Positions 1 through 8,614 of a stretch of DNA of 64,000 nucleotides are shown piece by piece. A program made the position numbers and the translations under genes. Under the pieces are notes generated by a model that was not told the DNA's origin, ran no database searches, and saw only the letters and a program-made list of their open reading frames with translations. Source of the stretch: Pedobacter miscanthi (GTDB lineage Bacteria > Bacteroidota > Bacteroidia > Sphingobacteriales > Sphingobacteriaceae). The first letter of the stretch is position 1. Each line of letters starts with the position of its first letter. The stretch spans positions 248,001 to 312,000 of the forward strand of contig NZ_QNQU01000004.1 of assembly GCF_003315595.1 (NCBI RefSeq), read 5' to 3'.

Positions 1-633
1 ATTTTAAGGCCATTGGTTATGCTCGAGCAGGAAAATATCAGCAACAGTTTCCGTCAGGATGAATTTTGCTATGGCGATAAATTGTTGATCTGTCCGGTTT
101 TGGAGCAGGGCGCCATATCAAGAAGGGTTTACCTGCCAAAAGGTACCTGGTACAACTTCTGGACCAACGAAATTCTGGATGGCGGTAACGAATATACCGT
201 TGATGCGAAAATAGACAGTATGCCGATGTTTGTGCGTGCAGGTTCTGTTTTGCCCGAGTATCCGGTAATGCAATATGTAGATGAAAAATCGATCACCGAA
301 GTAATCCTGAATATCTACCACAGCGATTACGAAGTGAATTCGTACATGTACGAAGATCATGGCGATACCTTTGCCTACGAACAGGATATTTACCTGGAAA
401 AGAAATTTACAGTAAAAGGCGATAGCCAGGCCATTAAGGTAAACCAGCGTAACGAGGGTTTATATACCCCTAACTACGAGTTTTATGTTTGCAACATTAT
501 CGGCGTAAAATTCCAGGTTAAAAAGATCATCATTGATAATAAAGAGGTGAAAGATTTTTATACCGACGATCAGAATGTCCTGCATTTCAAGTGCAATAAA
601 AATTTCTTGGAAATTCAGATTTTAAGTCTGTAA
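1..633 (+). CDS. Glycoside hydrolase family 31 alpha-glucosidase, C-terminal part (5' end outside window)
   Basis: This is the tail of an exo-acting alpha-glucosidase that removes glucose from alpha-glucan ends. The frame is open from base 1 (ILRPLVMLEQ), so the real start and the catalytic aspartates lie before the window. What remains is the end of the barrel (YGDKLLICPV), then the beta-sandwich domains typical of GH31 (LPKGTWYNFW, MPMFVRAGSVLP) and a C-terminal domain with YEDHGDTFAYE. No secretion tail is visible at the C-terminus. The gene lies directly before glgB on the same strand, which suggests a role in glycogen or maltodextrin turnover. The family is clear; exact substrate cannot be told from this fragment. 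Confidence 0.85.
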   Translation: MLRPLVMLEQENISNSFRQDEFCYGDKLLICPVLEQGAISRRVYLPKGTWYNFWTNEILDGGNEYTVDAKIDSMPMFVRAGSVLPEYPVMQYVDEKSITEVILNIYHSDYEVNSYMYEDHGDTFAYEQDIYLEKKFTVKGDSQAIKVNQRNEGLYTPNYEFYVCNIIGVKFQVKKIIIDNKEVKDFYTDDQNVLHFKCNKNFLEIQILSL

Positions 634-638
634 CATTT

Positions 639-668
639 AGCCCCAAATGCTGTTTAGTGTTTGGGGCT
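639..668 (+). terminator. Hairpin between GH31 gene and glgB
   Basis: A perfect 9-bp stem (AGCCCCAAA at 639-647 with TTTGGGGCT at 660-668) sits just after the GH31 stop. The U-tract is poor (TCATTTAT), so it may be a weak terminator or a processing stem. It covers the early alternative start of glgB at 647, which supports the ATG at 692. Confidence 0.55.
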
Positions 669-691
669 TCATTTATCTAGCCAAAATATCT

Positions 692-2653
692 ATGTCAGCA
701 AAAAAAGTTCCTGCAAAAAAAGCAGCGTTACCTAAAATCGATAAGAAGAAATCCGTTTGGGTACACAGTTTATTTACCGATTACGACATTGATCTTTTTC
801 TTGTTGGAAAGCATTTTAGGCTGTACGAAAAAATGGGTTCCCATTTAATTACCGTAGAGGCTACCGCCGGAACTTATTTTTCGGTTTGGGCACCTAATGC
901 TATCAACGTAAGTGTGGTCGGTAATTTTAACGATTGGAACAACGGGGCGCATCCGCTATACAAACGCTGGGATAAATCGGGTATATGGGAGGGTTTTATT
1001 CCCGGCATTGCCAAAGGCGAGGTATATAAATATTTTGTTAAGGGTTTTGATGAATCGGAACACCTGAAAGGCGATCCTTATGCACGCCGTTGGGAGCATC
1101 CGCCGCAAACCGCCTGTATTGTCTGGGATACCGATTACACCTGGAAAGATAAAGCCTGGCTTAATAAAAGGGCAAAATTAACTGCTTTAGATCAGCCGAT
1201 TTCTGTTTACGAAATACATTTGGGCTCCTGGGAGCGCGATCCCGATAATCCTGAACGTGTTTTAAACTGTAGGGAAGTGGCCAGCAGGCTTGTGCCCTAT
1301 GTTAAAGAAATGGGTTTTACACATGTAGAACTGATGCCTGTAATGGAATTTCCATTTTTCCCAAGCTGGGGATACCAGATTACCGGATATTTTGGGGCAA
1401 GCTCGCGTTACGGTTCCCCACAGGATTTAATGTACCTCATTGATGAATTACATAAGGCCAATATCGCCGTGATACTGGATTGGGTTCCTTCCCATTTCCC
1501 GGGCGACAGGCATGGTTTATATGAATTTGATGGTACACACCTGTACGAACATGCCGATATGCGGAAAGGTTTCCATCCCGATTGGAAATCGTATATTTTC
1601 AACTACGATCGTAATGAAGTACGTTCTTTCCTCATCAGTAATGCCATATTCTGGCTGGATCAGTACCATGCGGATGGTTTAAGGGTTGATGCTGTAGCTT
1701 CGATGTTATATTTTAACTTCTCGAGAGAAGATGCTGATGCTGCAACCAACGAATATGGAGGTAGTGAAAACATTGGTGCTATTCAGTTTCTTCAAGACCT
1801 GAATGTAGCGGTTTATGGTAGTTTTGATGGTGTACAAACCATTGCCGAAGAAAGCAGTACCTACCCTGGTGTAACCCATCCGGTGCATAATGGTGGCCTG
1901 GGTTTTGGTATGAAATGGATGATGGGCTGGATGAACGATACGCTGAAATATTTTAAAATCGATACCCTTGGCCGGAAACATCACCACCATCAGTTAAGCT
2001 TCAGCATGACTTATGCCTTTACCGAAAACTTTATGCTGCCTTTTTCGCATGATGAAGTGGTACATGGTAAATCGCCCATGTTATATAAAATGCCGGGTGA
2101 TGACTGGCAGAAATTTGCCAACCTGAGGGCGCTTTATGGTTATATGTTTACCCATCCGGGAGCAAAACTGCTTTTTATGGGGAACGAATTTGGCCAAACC
2201 AGTGAGTGGAACTTTACCCAGTCGCTCGATTGGCATTTACTGCAATACCCACCACATAAGGGCATGCAGGAAACCGTTAAAGCTTTAAACTTCCTGTACC
2301 GGAAAGAGCCTGCCTTATATCATTTTAATTTTAGTTACGAAGGTTTCCAGTGGCTTGATGCGGATAATGCAAACGAATCAGTATTTACGTATATGCGTAA
2401 AGGTTCAAAAGCAAAAGATACCCTGGTAATTGCCATAAACCTGACGCCTGTGGTGCGCGAAAATTATAAAATCGGCGTTCCTTTTAAAACTAAGTGGACT
2501 GAGATTTTCAATACCGACGATATTGTTTATTACGGCGGCGGCATTAATAACCGTGGCGATATTGTACCTGATCTGGAAGGTTATAACGGACAGGAATATT
2601 CGATAATTGTTGATCTTCCACCTTTAGCGGTAACTATATTCAAGAGCAAATAA
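692..2653 (+). CDS. glgB: 1,4-alpha-glucan branching enzyme
   Basis: The enzyme makes alpha-1,6 branches in glycogen by moving a cut alpha-1,4 chain. It has an N-terminal CBM48-like domain (about residues 45-140, with FSVWAPNA and GNFNDWNN) and a GH13 catalytic barrel. Visible catalytic motifs are DGLRVDAV (nucleophile Asp), TIAEESS (acid/base Glu) and SHDEVVHGK. A C-terminal beta domain follows. About 653 residues is normal for the family. The ATG at 692 (MSAKKVPAKK, a Lys-rich head) was chosen because the earlier in-frame start lies inside the hairpin at 639-668. It is cytoplasmic and probably works with the upstream alpha-glucosidase in storage-glucan metabolism. Confidence 0.96.
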   Translation: MSAKKVPAKKAALPKIDKKKSVWVHSLFTDYDIDLFLVGKHFRLYEKMGSHLITVEATAGTYFSVWAPNAINVSVVGNFNDWNNGAHPLYKRWDKSGIWEGFIPGIAKGEVYKYFVKGFDESEHLKGDPYARRWEHPPQTACIVWDTDYTWKDKAWLNKRAKLTALDQPISVYEIHLGSWERDPDNPERVLNCREVASRLVPYVKEMGFTHVELMPVMEFPFFPSWGYQITGYFGASSRYGSPQDLMYLIDELHKANIAVILDWVPSHFPGDRHGLYEFDGTHLYEHADMRKGFHPDWKSYIFNYDRNEVRSFLISNAIFWLDQYHADGLRVDAVASMLYFNFSREDADAATNEYGGSENIGAIQFLQDLNVAVYGSFDGVQTIAEESSTYPGVTHPVHNGGLGFGMKWMMGWMNDTLKYFKIDTLGRKHHHHQLSFSMTYAFTENFMLPFSHDEVVHGKSPMLYKMPGDDWQKFANLRALYGYMFTHPGAKLLFMGNEFGQTSEWNFTQSLDWHLLQYPPHKGMQETVKALNFLYRKEPALYHFNFSYEGFQWLDADNANESVFTYMRKGSKAKDTLVIAINLTPVVRENYKIGVPFKTKWTEIFNTDDIVYYGGGINNRGDIVPDLEGYNGQEYSIIVDLPPLAVTIFKSK

Positions 2654-2663
2654 GATTTTTCAT

Positions 2664-2790
2664 TTTTATACCACGCCAAAACGATCTCTAAAAATACACT
2701 TTTGGCGTGATATAGCTTTTTATATTGCGCCAAAACTACCTTAAAAAATATACTTTTGGCGTGATATAACTTTTTATATTGCGCCAAAAA
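2664..2790. repeat. 54-bp direct repeats built from TTTTGGCG/CGCCAAAA palindromes
   Basis: CGCCAAAA occurs at 2674, 2728 and 2782, exactly 54 bp apart, and TTTTGGCGTGATATA occurs at 2700 and 2754. Each TTTTGGCGTGATATA arm faces a TATATTGCGCCAAAA arm across about 6 bases, giving two near-perfect dyads of about 36 bp. The last dyad overlaps the likely -33 region of the ATPase promoter. This looks like an operator array or a multi-hairpin leader element, not a CRISPR, since spacers are nearly identical. Confidence 0.8.
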
Positions 2791-2810
2791 TTATAAATTT
2801 ATTACCTTTG
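2779..2810 (+). promoter_or_regulatory. Promoter of the ATPase gene
   Basis: TACCTTTG at 2803-2810 fits the Bacteroidota -7 consensus TAnnTTTG, with a TTG at 2779-2781 about 21 bp upstream. The -33 part lies inside the last palindrome, so a protein bound there could block transcription. The ATG follows 20 bp after the -7 box. Confidence 0.55.
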
Positions 2811-2830
2811 TGGTTATAAATTAATGGTTT

Positions 2831-4264
2831 ATGGAACAGGTTGTAGGCAGAACCGACGAAAAATTACTGTTGGGTAAGATTGAAAAATCCGGCGAACCCG
2901 AACTCATTGCGGTATACGGGCGCAGGCGGGTTGGAAAAACTTACCTCATCAGGAATGGCTTTAGTAAAGACCTTGCATTTGAATTTTCGGGTATCCATCA
3001 TGCTACATTAAACCAGCAACTGGAAAACTTTAGTTTGGCACTTACCAGAGTAACAGGCGGACTTCCACTCGCTAAACCCGAAAGCTGGATAGCTGCTTTT
3101 CAGATGCTTACCCAATACCTTACGCCTTTAGTTAAAAAGGAAAGAACAATCATATTTATCGACGAATTTCCGTGGATCAATACCGCCCGCTCAGGGTTTT
3201 TGCCTGCCTTCGAAAACTTCTGGAACAGCTGGGCTTCCAAAGAGAAGAAACTTATTGTGGTTATTTGCGGTTCTGCTGCCTCCTGGATGATCAATAAAGT
3301 AATCAATAACCGTGGCGGCCTGCATAACCGTGTTACCAGAAGGATCAGGCTTTTGCCCTTTACCGTTGGCGAAACAGCAGCATACCTTAAACACCGGAAA
3401 ATAAAACTCGATAAATACCAGCTTTTACAGGTTTATATGGCCATGGGCGGTATTCCTCAATACCTTAAGGAGATAGAACCTGGCGAAAGTGTGGCGCAGA
3501 TTATAGACCGGTTATTTTTCACCAAAGATGGATTGCTGCTCGAAGAATTTAAGAACTTATATTATTCCTTATTTGATAAAGCCGAAAACCACATCGATAT
3601 TGTACAGGCTCTGGCTAAAAAAAGCAAAGGTTTAACACGTACCGAAATTATCAATGCCTGTAAATTAAGCAGTGGGGGTTATGCCACGCAATTGCTTGCA
3701 GAACTGGCCGAATCAGGTTTTATAACCCCATATATTCCTTTCGGTAAAAGCACTAAAGATGCTTTATATAAACTTACCGACGAGTATTCGATTTTTTACC
3801 TGAAATTTATTGATGGCAATAAAGCAACAGGTGCGGGTACCTGGCTAAAATTTTATTCGGGCACTTCGTGGAAAAGCTGGAGCGGATATGCTTTTGAGAG
3901 CATCTGCATGAAACATACTGTGCAGATTAAAAAGGCAATAGGAATAGAAAATGTTTATGCTGAAATATCAGTGTGGCGGTATGTACCTAAAAATAAAAAG
4001 GAGCAGGGCGCGCAGATCGATCTACTGATAGACCGCAATGATTCGTGTATCAATATATGTGAGATGAAATTTTCAGTTGCGCCTTTTGAAATCAGCAAGT
4101 CTTACGAAAAAGAACTGAATAACAAACTACAGGTATTTCAGTTGCAAACGGGAACAAGAAAGGCGTTGTTTTTAACCATGATCACAACTTATGGCGTAAA
4201 AAATAGAGAAAACTATCCGGGTTTGATACAAAAGGAAATTACCATGGATATACTATTTTCCTGA
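2831..4264 (+). CDS. AAA-type ATPase with C-terminal DUF234/PD-(D/E)XK-like domain
   Basis: The protein has an N-terminal P-loop ATPase domain with Walker A YGRRRVGKTYL (about residues 29-39) and Walker B TIIFIDEFPW, followed by a winged-helix-like middle part (LTRTEIINACKLSSGGYA) and a C-terminal domain with AQIDLLIDR...NICEMKFS, which has the D...ExK spacing of PD-(D/E)XK nucleases. This architecture is known in Bacteroidota and archaea as the ATPase/DUF234 family. Its function is not settled; links to mobile elements or defence have been suggested. It is a single-gene unit behind an array of palindromes. The family call is firm, while nuclease activity is inference. Confidence 0.85.
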   Translation: MEQVVGRTDEKLLLGKIEKSGEPELIAVYGRRRVGKTYLIRNGFSKDLAFEFSGIHHATLNQQLENFSLALTRVTGGLPLAKPESWIAAFQMLTQYLTPLVKKERTIIFIDEFPWINTARSGFLPAFENFWNSWASKEKKLIVVICGSAASWMINKVINNRGGLHNRVTRRIRLLPFTVGETAAYLKHRKIKLDKYQLLQVYMAMGGIPQYLKEIEPGESVAQIIDRLFFTKDGLLLEEFKNLYYSLFDKAENHIDIVQALAKKSKGLTRTEIINACKLSSGGYATQLLAELAESGFITPYIPFGKSTKDALYKLTDEYSIFYLKFIDGNKATGAGTWLKFYSGTSWKSWSGYAFESICMKHTVQIKKAIGIENVYAEISVWRYVPKNKKEQGAQIDLLIDRNDSCINICEMKFSVAPFEISKSYEKELNNKLQVFQLQTGTRKALFLTMITTYGVKNRENYPGLIQKEITMDILFS

Positions 4265-4464
4265 TTTTAAATAAGAAAAGCCTCCCATTGCTGGAAAGCT
4301 TTCTTAAACCCTGGAGTGGAAGCTTCCAGAGAGGGTGCAAAGATACGATAACTCTTTTCTTGTGCAAGTATTATCTGCTAAATAAATTTATAACCATTTT
4401 GGCTGTAAATATTATTTCTCTTGAGGAAACCAAAATAAACAAGGGCTGCGTTGTTTTAAAAATT

Positions 4465-4514
4465 AATGATTGAAGGCCAGCAAAAATTTGCTCAAGCCTA
4501 AACATTTCAATCAT
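4465..4514. other. Long imperfect hairpin in the 4265-4671 intergenic gap
   Basis: AATGATTGAA (4465-4474) pairs perfectly with TTCAATCATT (4505-4514). Inside, GGC/GCC and AGCAAA/TTTGCT continue the stem. No U-tract follows. A second, shorter stem (CTGGAA..TTCCAG, about 4291-4330) lies right after the ATPase stop and may serve as its terminator. No convincing gene was seen in this gap. Confidence 0.4.
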
Positions 4515-4623
4515 TCAACCTACAATCTGTGTTTTGTTGATAAATGTCAATAAAACAGCGTGTTATGTATTCTTAATCTGTTTAATGAATAAAGTGAACG
4601 GCTAATCTGGCAGCTCCCCGATA

Positions 4624-4631
4624 TACTTTTG
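4624..4631 (+). promoter_or_regulatory. -7 box of the first surface cassette
   Basis: TACTTTTG matches TAnnTTTG and lies 40 bp before the TTG start of the cassette. No clear -33 TTG was found at the usual distance. This is probably the promoter for the four genes 4672-9586. Confidence 0.5.
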
Positions 4632-4671
4632 TGTCAACAAACAAACTGTTTTACGTCACATCCCTAAAGTA

Positions 4672-6879
4672 TTGAAAAGGCGCTCCTGTCTATCTTTTCT
4701 GGTGTTTGTGCTTTGCTTTATGCCTGCCTATTTATATGCGCAGTGTGAAAATACGGCACGGACCTATGCTAACTTTCAAGGTTCATATCTTGATGGGTTA
4801 GGTATTTTGGGAGCAAATTTATACGGTAATATTGCCGATGCACCAAATGCCGTTAATGGGCAGGTGAAGGATGCATCAACACTCTCGGTTCCGATAGGAC
4901 TTTTGAACCTTACCGGTTCGGCCACACAATTTCTCGAATTTACCACTAATGGTACCAATGCAGGTAAACGTACTATAGCCGCAAATACTCCTGTAACGGT
5001 TAAACTGGCACTGCCCAAAGAATTGCTTGGGGTATTGAGCAGTTTTGAGATCGGAAGTTTTACTGATTTGCACGCTGTTGCAGAGAATAAGCCTTTACTT
5101 GGTTATGGATATGAGGCGGGTTATGATGCAACACGAAATCCGATTTATACCTCAGCAAATATTGCCGGGGTAATAGGCGGAGGGGGAGAGGTCGAAATTA
5201 CAGTAACCCCTACGCAGGATTTTAACGGCATCTATATTAAAATCGCCGGTGCTGTAGTTTCTACAGCTTTATCCATGAAGGTTTTCCACGCTTATATCAT
5301 GGAGTTGAGCACAGGATCAATCAATTGTGATGAAACCATTGATGTGCTTTCGGGTGTAAAGCCAACACCATTGGGTGGAATTGCAAACTTAACGGGTACG
5401 GTAACCGATCCATTTAATGCCATCGATGCTGATCCCAATAGTTATGCCCTGATTGATGTTGGTGCATCTGTGCTGAATCAGGTATACCTTACTACTATTT
5501 TTAATAAACCTTCGCAACCTGCAGATTCGGTCACAATTGTACTCGAAAATCCTGGTGGTGGACTTTTAAACCTTAGTCTTTTAACAGGTTTTACCATACA
5601 GCCTTATTTAAACGGAGCAAAAGCAGGGCCTGCATTTGATAATACCGGAACTTTTCTGAGCCTAAAATTATTTCCGGGATCAACCAGCAGATATACTTTA
5701 ACTTTTGCGGTAACCGATGTGTACGACCGTTTAGAAAGTTCGATGGGCGGGCTTACAGGTGCATTTAGCCGTTTAAGAATTTATAATATCAAACGCAAAC
5801 TTGCAAAACCGAGAACACTGGTAGATCCGTCAACAACTGATGAAAAAACGATCTGTCAGGGTGAAACGGCGAGTTTTTCTGTTCAAAATGCGCAGGCTTG
5901 TACCGAATATAAGTGGTATGATGCCGAAACGGGAGGTACTTTATTACACACTGGCTTAACCTATACACCGCCATCTACCCTTGCTGCCGGAGAATATAAC
6001 TATTACGTTGAGGCAAGCAGAACTTATTGCATCACAGCAGTATCCGAACGGTTAAGGGTTAAGCTAAAGGTTAATCCTTTGCCAACGCTTACTGTTTCCG
6101 GGGCAACAATTTGTAGTGGATCTTCTGCCACACTTTTGGTCACCAATCCCGATGGAGGTTTTACCTATAACTGGTATACATCATCTTCGGGCGGCACGCC
6201 ATTTAATGTCGGAACATCTTATTCCACGCCAATACTTACAGCAACCACAACTTATTATGTTGAAGCCGTAAATTCCCTAACGGGATGTAAAAATGCAGGT
6301 GGCACCAAGGCTGTAGAGGTTAAAGTAAAACAATATGCGCTTGTGCCTGCAATTATTGGTGCAGTTACTATGTGCGCAGGAACAAACTCTGCTTTTACAA
6401 ATACTTATCCTAATGGAACATGGAGCAGCAGTGATGCGGGTATTGCAACCGTAGATGCTGCGGGTTTGGTTACAGCAGTTGCAGCAGGTAACGTGCTAAT
6501 CAGTTATACTGTTGCCGATGATGCTACTTACTGCGGAAAGAAGGTTGATTTTAATTTAACCGTAAATCCGCAGCCCAATTTAATCTTAGGGCCTGATCCG
6601 GGAATCTGCGAGGGCTTGAGTTCAACAAAACTCACTTATACCAATCCGCTTTTCGATCCGGTTACCTACAGCATTTCGTGGGTTGGCAACTCACTTCCTG
6701 CTGTTTCGAACCAAATTTTACCGGCGAACGAAATTACCATTAATATACCTTCTACAACGCCTGTAGGTGTATACCAGGGGAATTTAACCATTAAAAATGC
6801 AAACGGCTGCGAGCGTACCATCCCTTTCAGTTTTAGGGTAAAGCTTGTGCCGCATAAACCAACAGTATCTATTAATTAA
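4672..6879 (+). CDS. Large secreted Ig-like repeat protein, cassette copy A
   Basis: A cell-surface or secreted protein, likely an adhesin component. It starts at a TTG; no in-frame ATG is near, and this start gives a good signal peptide (KRRSCLSFLVFVLCFM..YAQ). The N-terminal half has two related beta-rich blocks (residues about 25-210 and 215-375). Two Ig-like domains of the kind common in type IX secreted proteins follow (YKWYDAETGG, YNWYTSSSGG, each with a YYVEA strand), then a Big-2-like domain (GTWSSSDAGIATVDAAG) and another beta domain. It ends at a linker-like KPTVSIN without any secretion tail. It is first in a cassette whose second copy is at 9786. Partner genes follow at 38, 19 and 13 bp. 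Confidence 0.75.
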   Translation: MKRRSCLSFLVFVLCFMPAYLYAQCENTARTYANFQGSYLDGLGILGANLYGNIADAPNAVNGQVKDASTLSVPIGLLNLTGSATQFLEFTTNGTNAGKRTIAANTPVTVKLALPKELLGVLSSFEIGSFTDLHAVAENKPLLGYGYEAGYDATRNPIYTSANIAGVIGGGGEVEITVTPTQDFNGIYIKIAGAVVSTALSMKVFHAYIMELSTGSINCDETIDVLSGVKPTPLGGIANLTGTVTDPFNAIDADPNSYALIDVGASVLNQVYLTTIFNKPSQPADSVTIVLENPGGGLLNLSLLTGFTIQPYLNGAKAGPAFDNTGTFLSLKLFPGSTSRYTLTFAVTDVYDRLESSMGGLTGAFSRLRIYNIKRKLAKPRTLVDPSTTDEKTICQGETASFSVQNAQACTEYKWYDAETGGTLLHTGLTYTPPSTLAAGEYNYYVEASRTYCITAVSERLRVKLKVNPLPTLTVSGATICSGSSATLLVTNPDGGFTYNWYTSSSGGTPFNVGTSYSTPILTATTTYYVEAVNSLTGCKNAGGTKAVEVKVKQYALVPAIIGAVTMCAGTNSAFTNTYPNGTWSSSDAGIATVDAAGLVTAVAAGNVLISYTVADDATYCGKKVDFNLTVNPQPNLILGPDPGICEGLSSTKLTYTNPLFDPVTYSISWVGNSLPAVSNQILPANEITINIPSTTPVGVYQGNLTIKNANGCERTIPFSFRVKLVPHKPTVSIN

Positions 6880-6917
6880 AAAAGAAATAAACCATTCATC
6901 CCTAACAAATTAAAGCC

Positions 6918-7643
6918 ATGACAAAAAAATCTACAAAAAACTATTTAAGGATCTTTGCATTCCTGATGTTCTTATTGCCGGTTAGCGCATTTGCACAAAC
7001 TACACCGAATGTATACCTGTGTGGTACAGGAACGGTGAAACTTACACCGTCATTTACCGGGTATACACCAGTTGCTGGTGATAAAATTATCTGGACGGTA
7101 GATGGTACTGCCCAGAGTGCTGTAACTTATAATGTAGCAGCAGATGCTATTTTTAATGTGCCTGCATCATTGGCAGCCGGAACACATACTTATTCGGTAC
7201 AGGTTCAACCGGCCGATGCAAATCTTTGTCCGAGTGATGCATCAGATAATACAGTGATTGAGAAATTACCTACACCTCTAATTACTGTAGCCGCACCGGG
7301 AAGTGTTTATTGTACTGATCAAACCGCATCAACCGTATTTACAGCAAGTAAAGATGCTTCAATCACTTTGCCAACTGGTGTAACTATGACTTATCTATGG
7401 TCTGCAACGCTTGGTGGTACCGCCGTAACTGATATTACAACCTTGGGTGCGGCATCTGCTTCGGGAGATACTTTTACACTTAAAGCTGGTGTAGCACCGG
7501 GTGCATATGTTTTTACAGCAACTGGAAGTTATGCAACTGGGGGCGTTCAGATTGTCCCTGCAACAACATGTACTGCCACAGCATCAAAAGCAATTACCGT
7601 TACAGTTAAACCGGGCAAAGCAACAATTGCCGTAGCGCCTTAA
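6918..7643 (+). CDS. Small secreted beta-rich protein, cassette copy A
   Basis: A 241-residue exported protein of unknown function. The signal peptide is clear (Lys-rich head, FAFLMFLLPVSAFAQ). The mature part is Thr/Ala/Val-rich with two probable Ig-like units (one near TAQSAVTYNVAAD, one near MTYLWSATLGGT). It ends in VTVKPGKATIAVAP, the sort of linker that normally joins Ig domains inside long adhesins. It has no type IX tail of its own. It is the second gene of cassette A and corresponds to 11955-12644 in copy B, though the two share size and layout more than sequence. Confidence 0.65.
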   Translation: MTKKSTKNYLRIFAFLMFLLPVSAFAQTTPNVYLCGTGTVKLTPSFTGYTPVAGDKIIWTVDGTAQSAVTYNVAADAIFNVPASLAAGTHTYSVQVQPADANLCPSDASDNTVIEKLPTPLITVAAPGSVYCTDQTASTVFTASKDASITLPTGVTMTYLWSATLGGTAVTDITTLGAASASGDTFTLKAGVAPGAYVFTATGSYATGGVQIVPATTCTATASKAITVTVKPGKATIAVAP

Positions 7644-7662
7644 GTTATAAAGTTTAACCGCC

Positions 7663-8601
7663 ATGGTGTTTAGCAGGTTAGGGATAATTGTGTTTGGCGT
7701 GCTGCTGCTTCCAGCGGCGGCATGCTTTGCGCAATCTAACAATCCCAATGTGCTTAACCTTAAACCTGGTGTTACGGTTAAACTCAGGGCCAATGGTACA
7801 GGGGCAACCTCTTACCAATGGTTCAGGAATGGTGATGCTATTTTTGGTGCTACCCAGCAGGATTATGTGGTAAGCACCGCTGGAAAATATACGGTGATTA
7901 CTTTTAGCCTGGGTGGCTGCAGTTCCGATCTTTCGGAAGAGATGGAGGTGGTGATGGAATCGGTTATCTCAGCTGATGTTTCCATACTTAAGAGGTCGGA
8001 AAACAGACAGGTAATCAATACCGAAGTGTTTAAATATAATTTATTGGTACGCAACAACGGCCTGGGCATGGCTACCAATGTACAGGTAAAAGACGACCTT
8101 CCCGAAAACCTGACGTTCGTAAGCGTTGATCCAGCCATTGTAGGTACGGCGAGTTATAACGAACAAACCCGAACAGTTTCGTGGGCCATACCTTCGCTGG
8201 CCAATGGGAGTTTTGTAGAGCTAGTTGTTAACGTAAGGGCCATGAAACCTGGTAATGTGGTAAATAGTGCTACGGTTACCATCAATGAGCCCGACCCCGA
8301 TCCATCGAACAATACTTCGGTTGATACCAAAGAAATTACCGGACTTAAAATACCGAATGTGTTTACGCCAAATGGCGATGGGAAAAACGAAACCTTTTCT
8401 ATCGAACGCCTCGATCGTTATATCGAGAACCAGCTTACCATCATTAACCGGTGGGGAAGCACGGTGTATGAAAAAAGTGGCTATTTAAACGACTGGACAG
8501 CCAATGGTTTGGTAGATGGAACCTATTTCTACGTGCTTAAAGTTAAAGCCACCAACGGCCAATGGCAGGAGTTTAAAGGCTATGTTACCGTGATCAGATA
8601 A
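7663..8601 (+). CDS. Type-B CTD surface protein (Ig-like, DUF11, gliding-motility C-terminal domain), copy A
   Basis: A type IX secretion substrate. Domains in order: signal peptide (residues 1-24, LLPAAACFAQ); an Ig-like domain (about 30-105, TSYQWFRNGDAIFG); a DUF11/beta-sandwich repeat (about 108-225, ADVSILKRSENRQ, VRNNGLGMATNVQVKD, PDPSNNTS); and the C-terminal gliding-motility-associated domain (about 228-312, IPNVFTPNGDGKNETF, INRWGSTVYE, DGTYFYVLKV). That last domain is the type-B sorting signal of the Por/Spr system. It is followed 13 bp later by a PorP/SprF-like gene, the usual partner for such substrates. Its copy B counterpart is at 12684. Confidence 0.88.
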   Translation: MVFSRLGIIVFGVLLLPAAACFAQSNNPNVLNLKPGVTVKLRANGTGATSYQWFRNGDAIFGATQQDYVVSTAGKYTVITFSLGGCSSDLSEEMEVVMESVISADVSILKRSENRQVINTEVFKYNLLVRNNGLGMATNVQVKDDLPENLTFVSVDPAIVGTASYNEQTRTVSWAIPSLANGSFVELVVNVRAMKPGNVVNSATVTINEPDPDPSNNTSVDTKEITGLKIPNVFTPNGDGKNETFSIERLDRYIENQLTIINRWGSTVYEKSGYLNDWTANGLVDGTYFYVLKVKATNGQWQEFKGYVTVIR

Positions 8602-8614
8602 ATGAGAGGAGGAT

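Noticed and set aside
647..691. Longer start for glgB
   Set aside because: It falls in the hairpin at 639-668, and branching enzymes do not have such an N-terminus.
2581..2787. Minus-strand ORF with a repeated AQYKKLYHAKS peptide
   Set aside because: The peptide repeat is only the translation of the 54-bp DNA repeat and overlaps the end of glgB.
2664..2790. CRISPR-like array
   Set aside because: The spacers are almost identical to each other, only about 2.4 units exist, and no cas gene is near.
4288..4473. Possible 61-residue protein after the ATPase
   Set aside because: It overlaps hairpin-forming intergenic DNA, has no signal or domain, and its composition differs from neighbouring genes.
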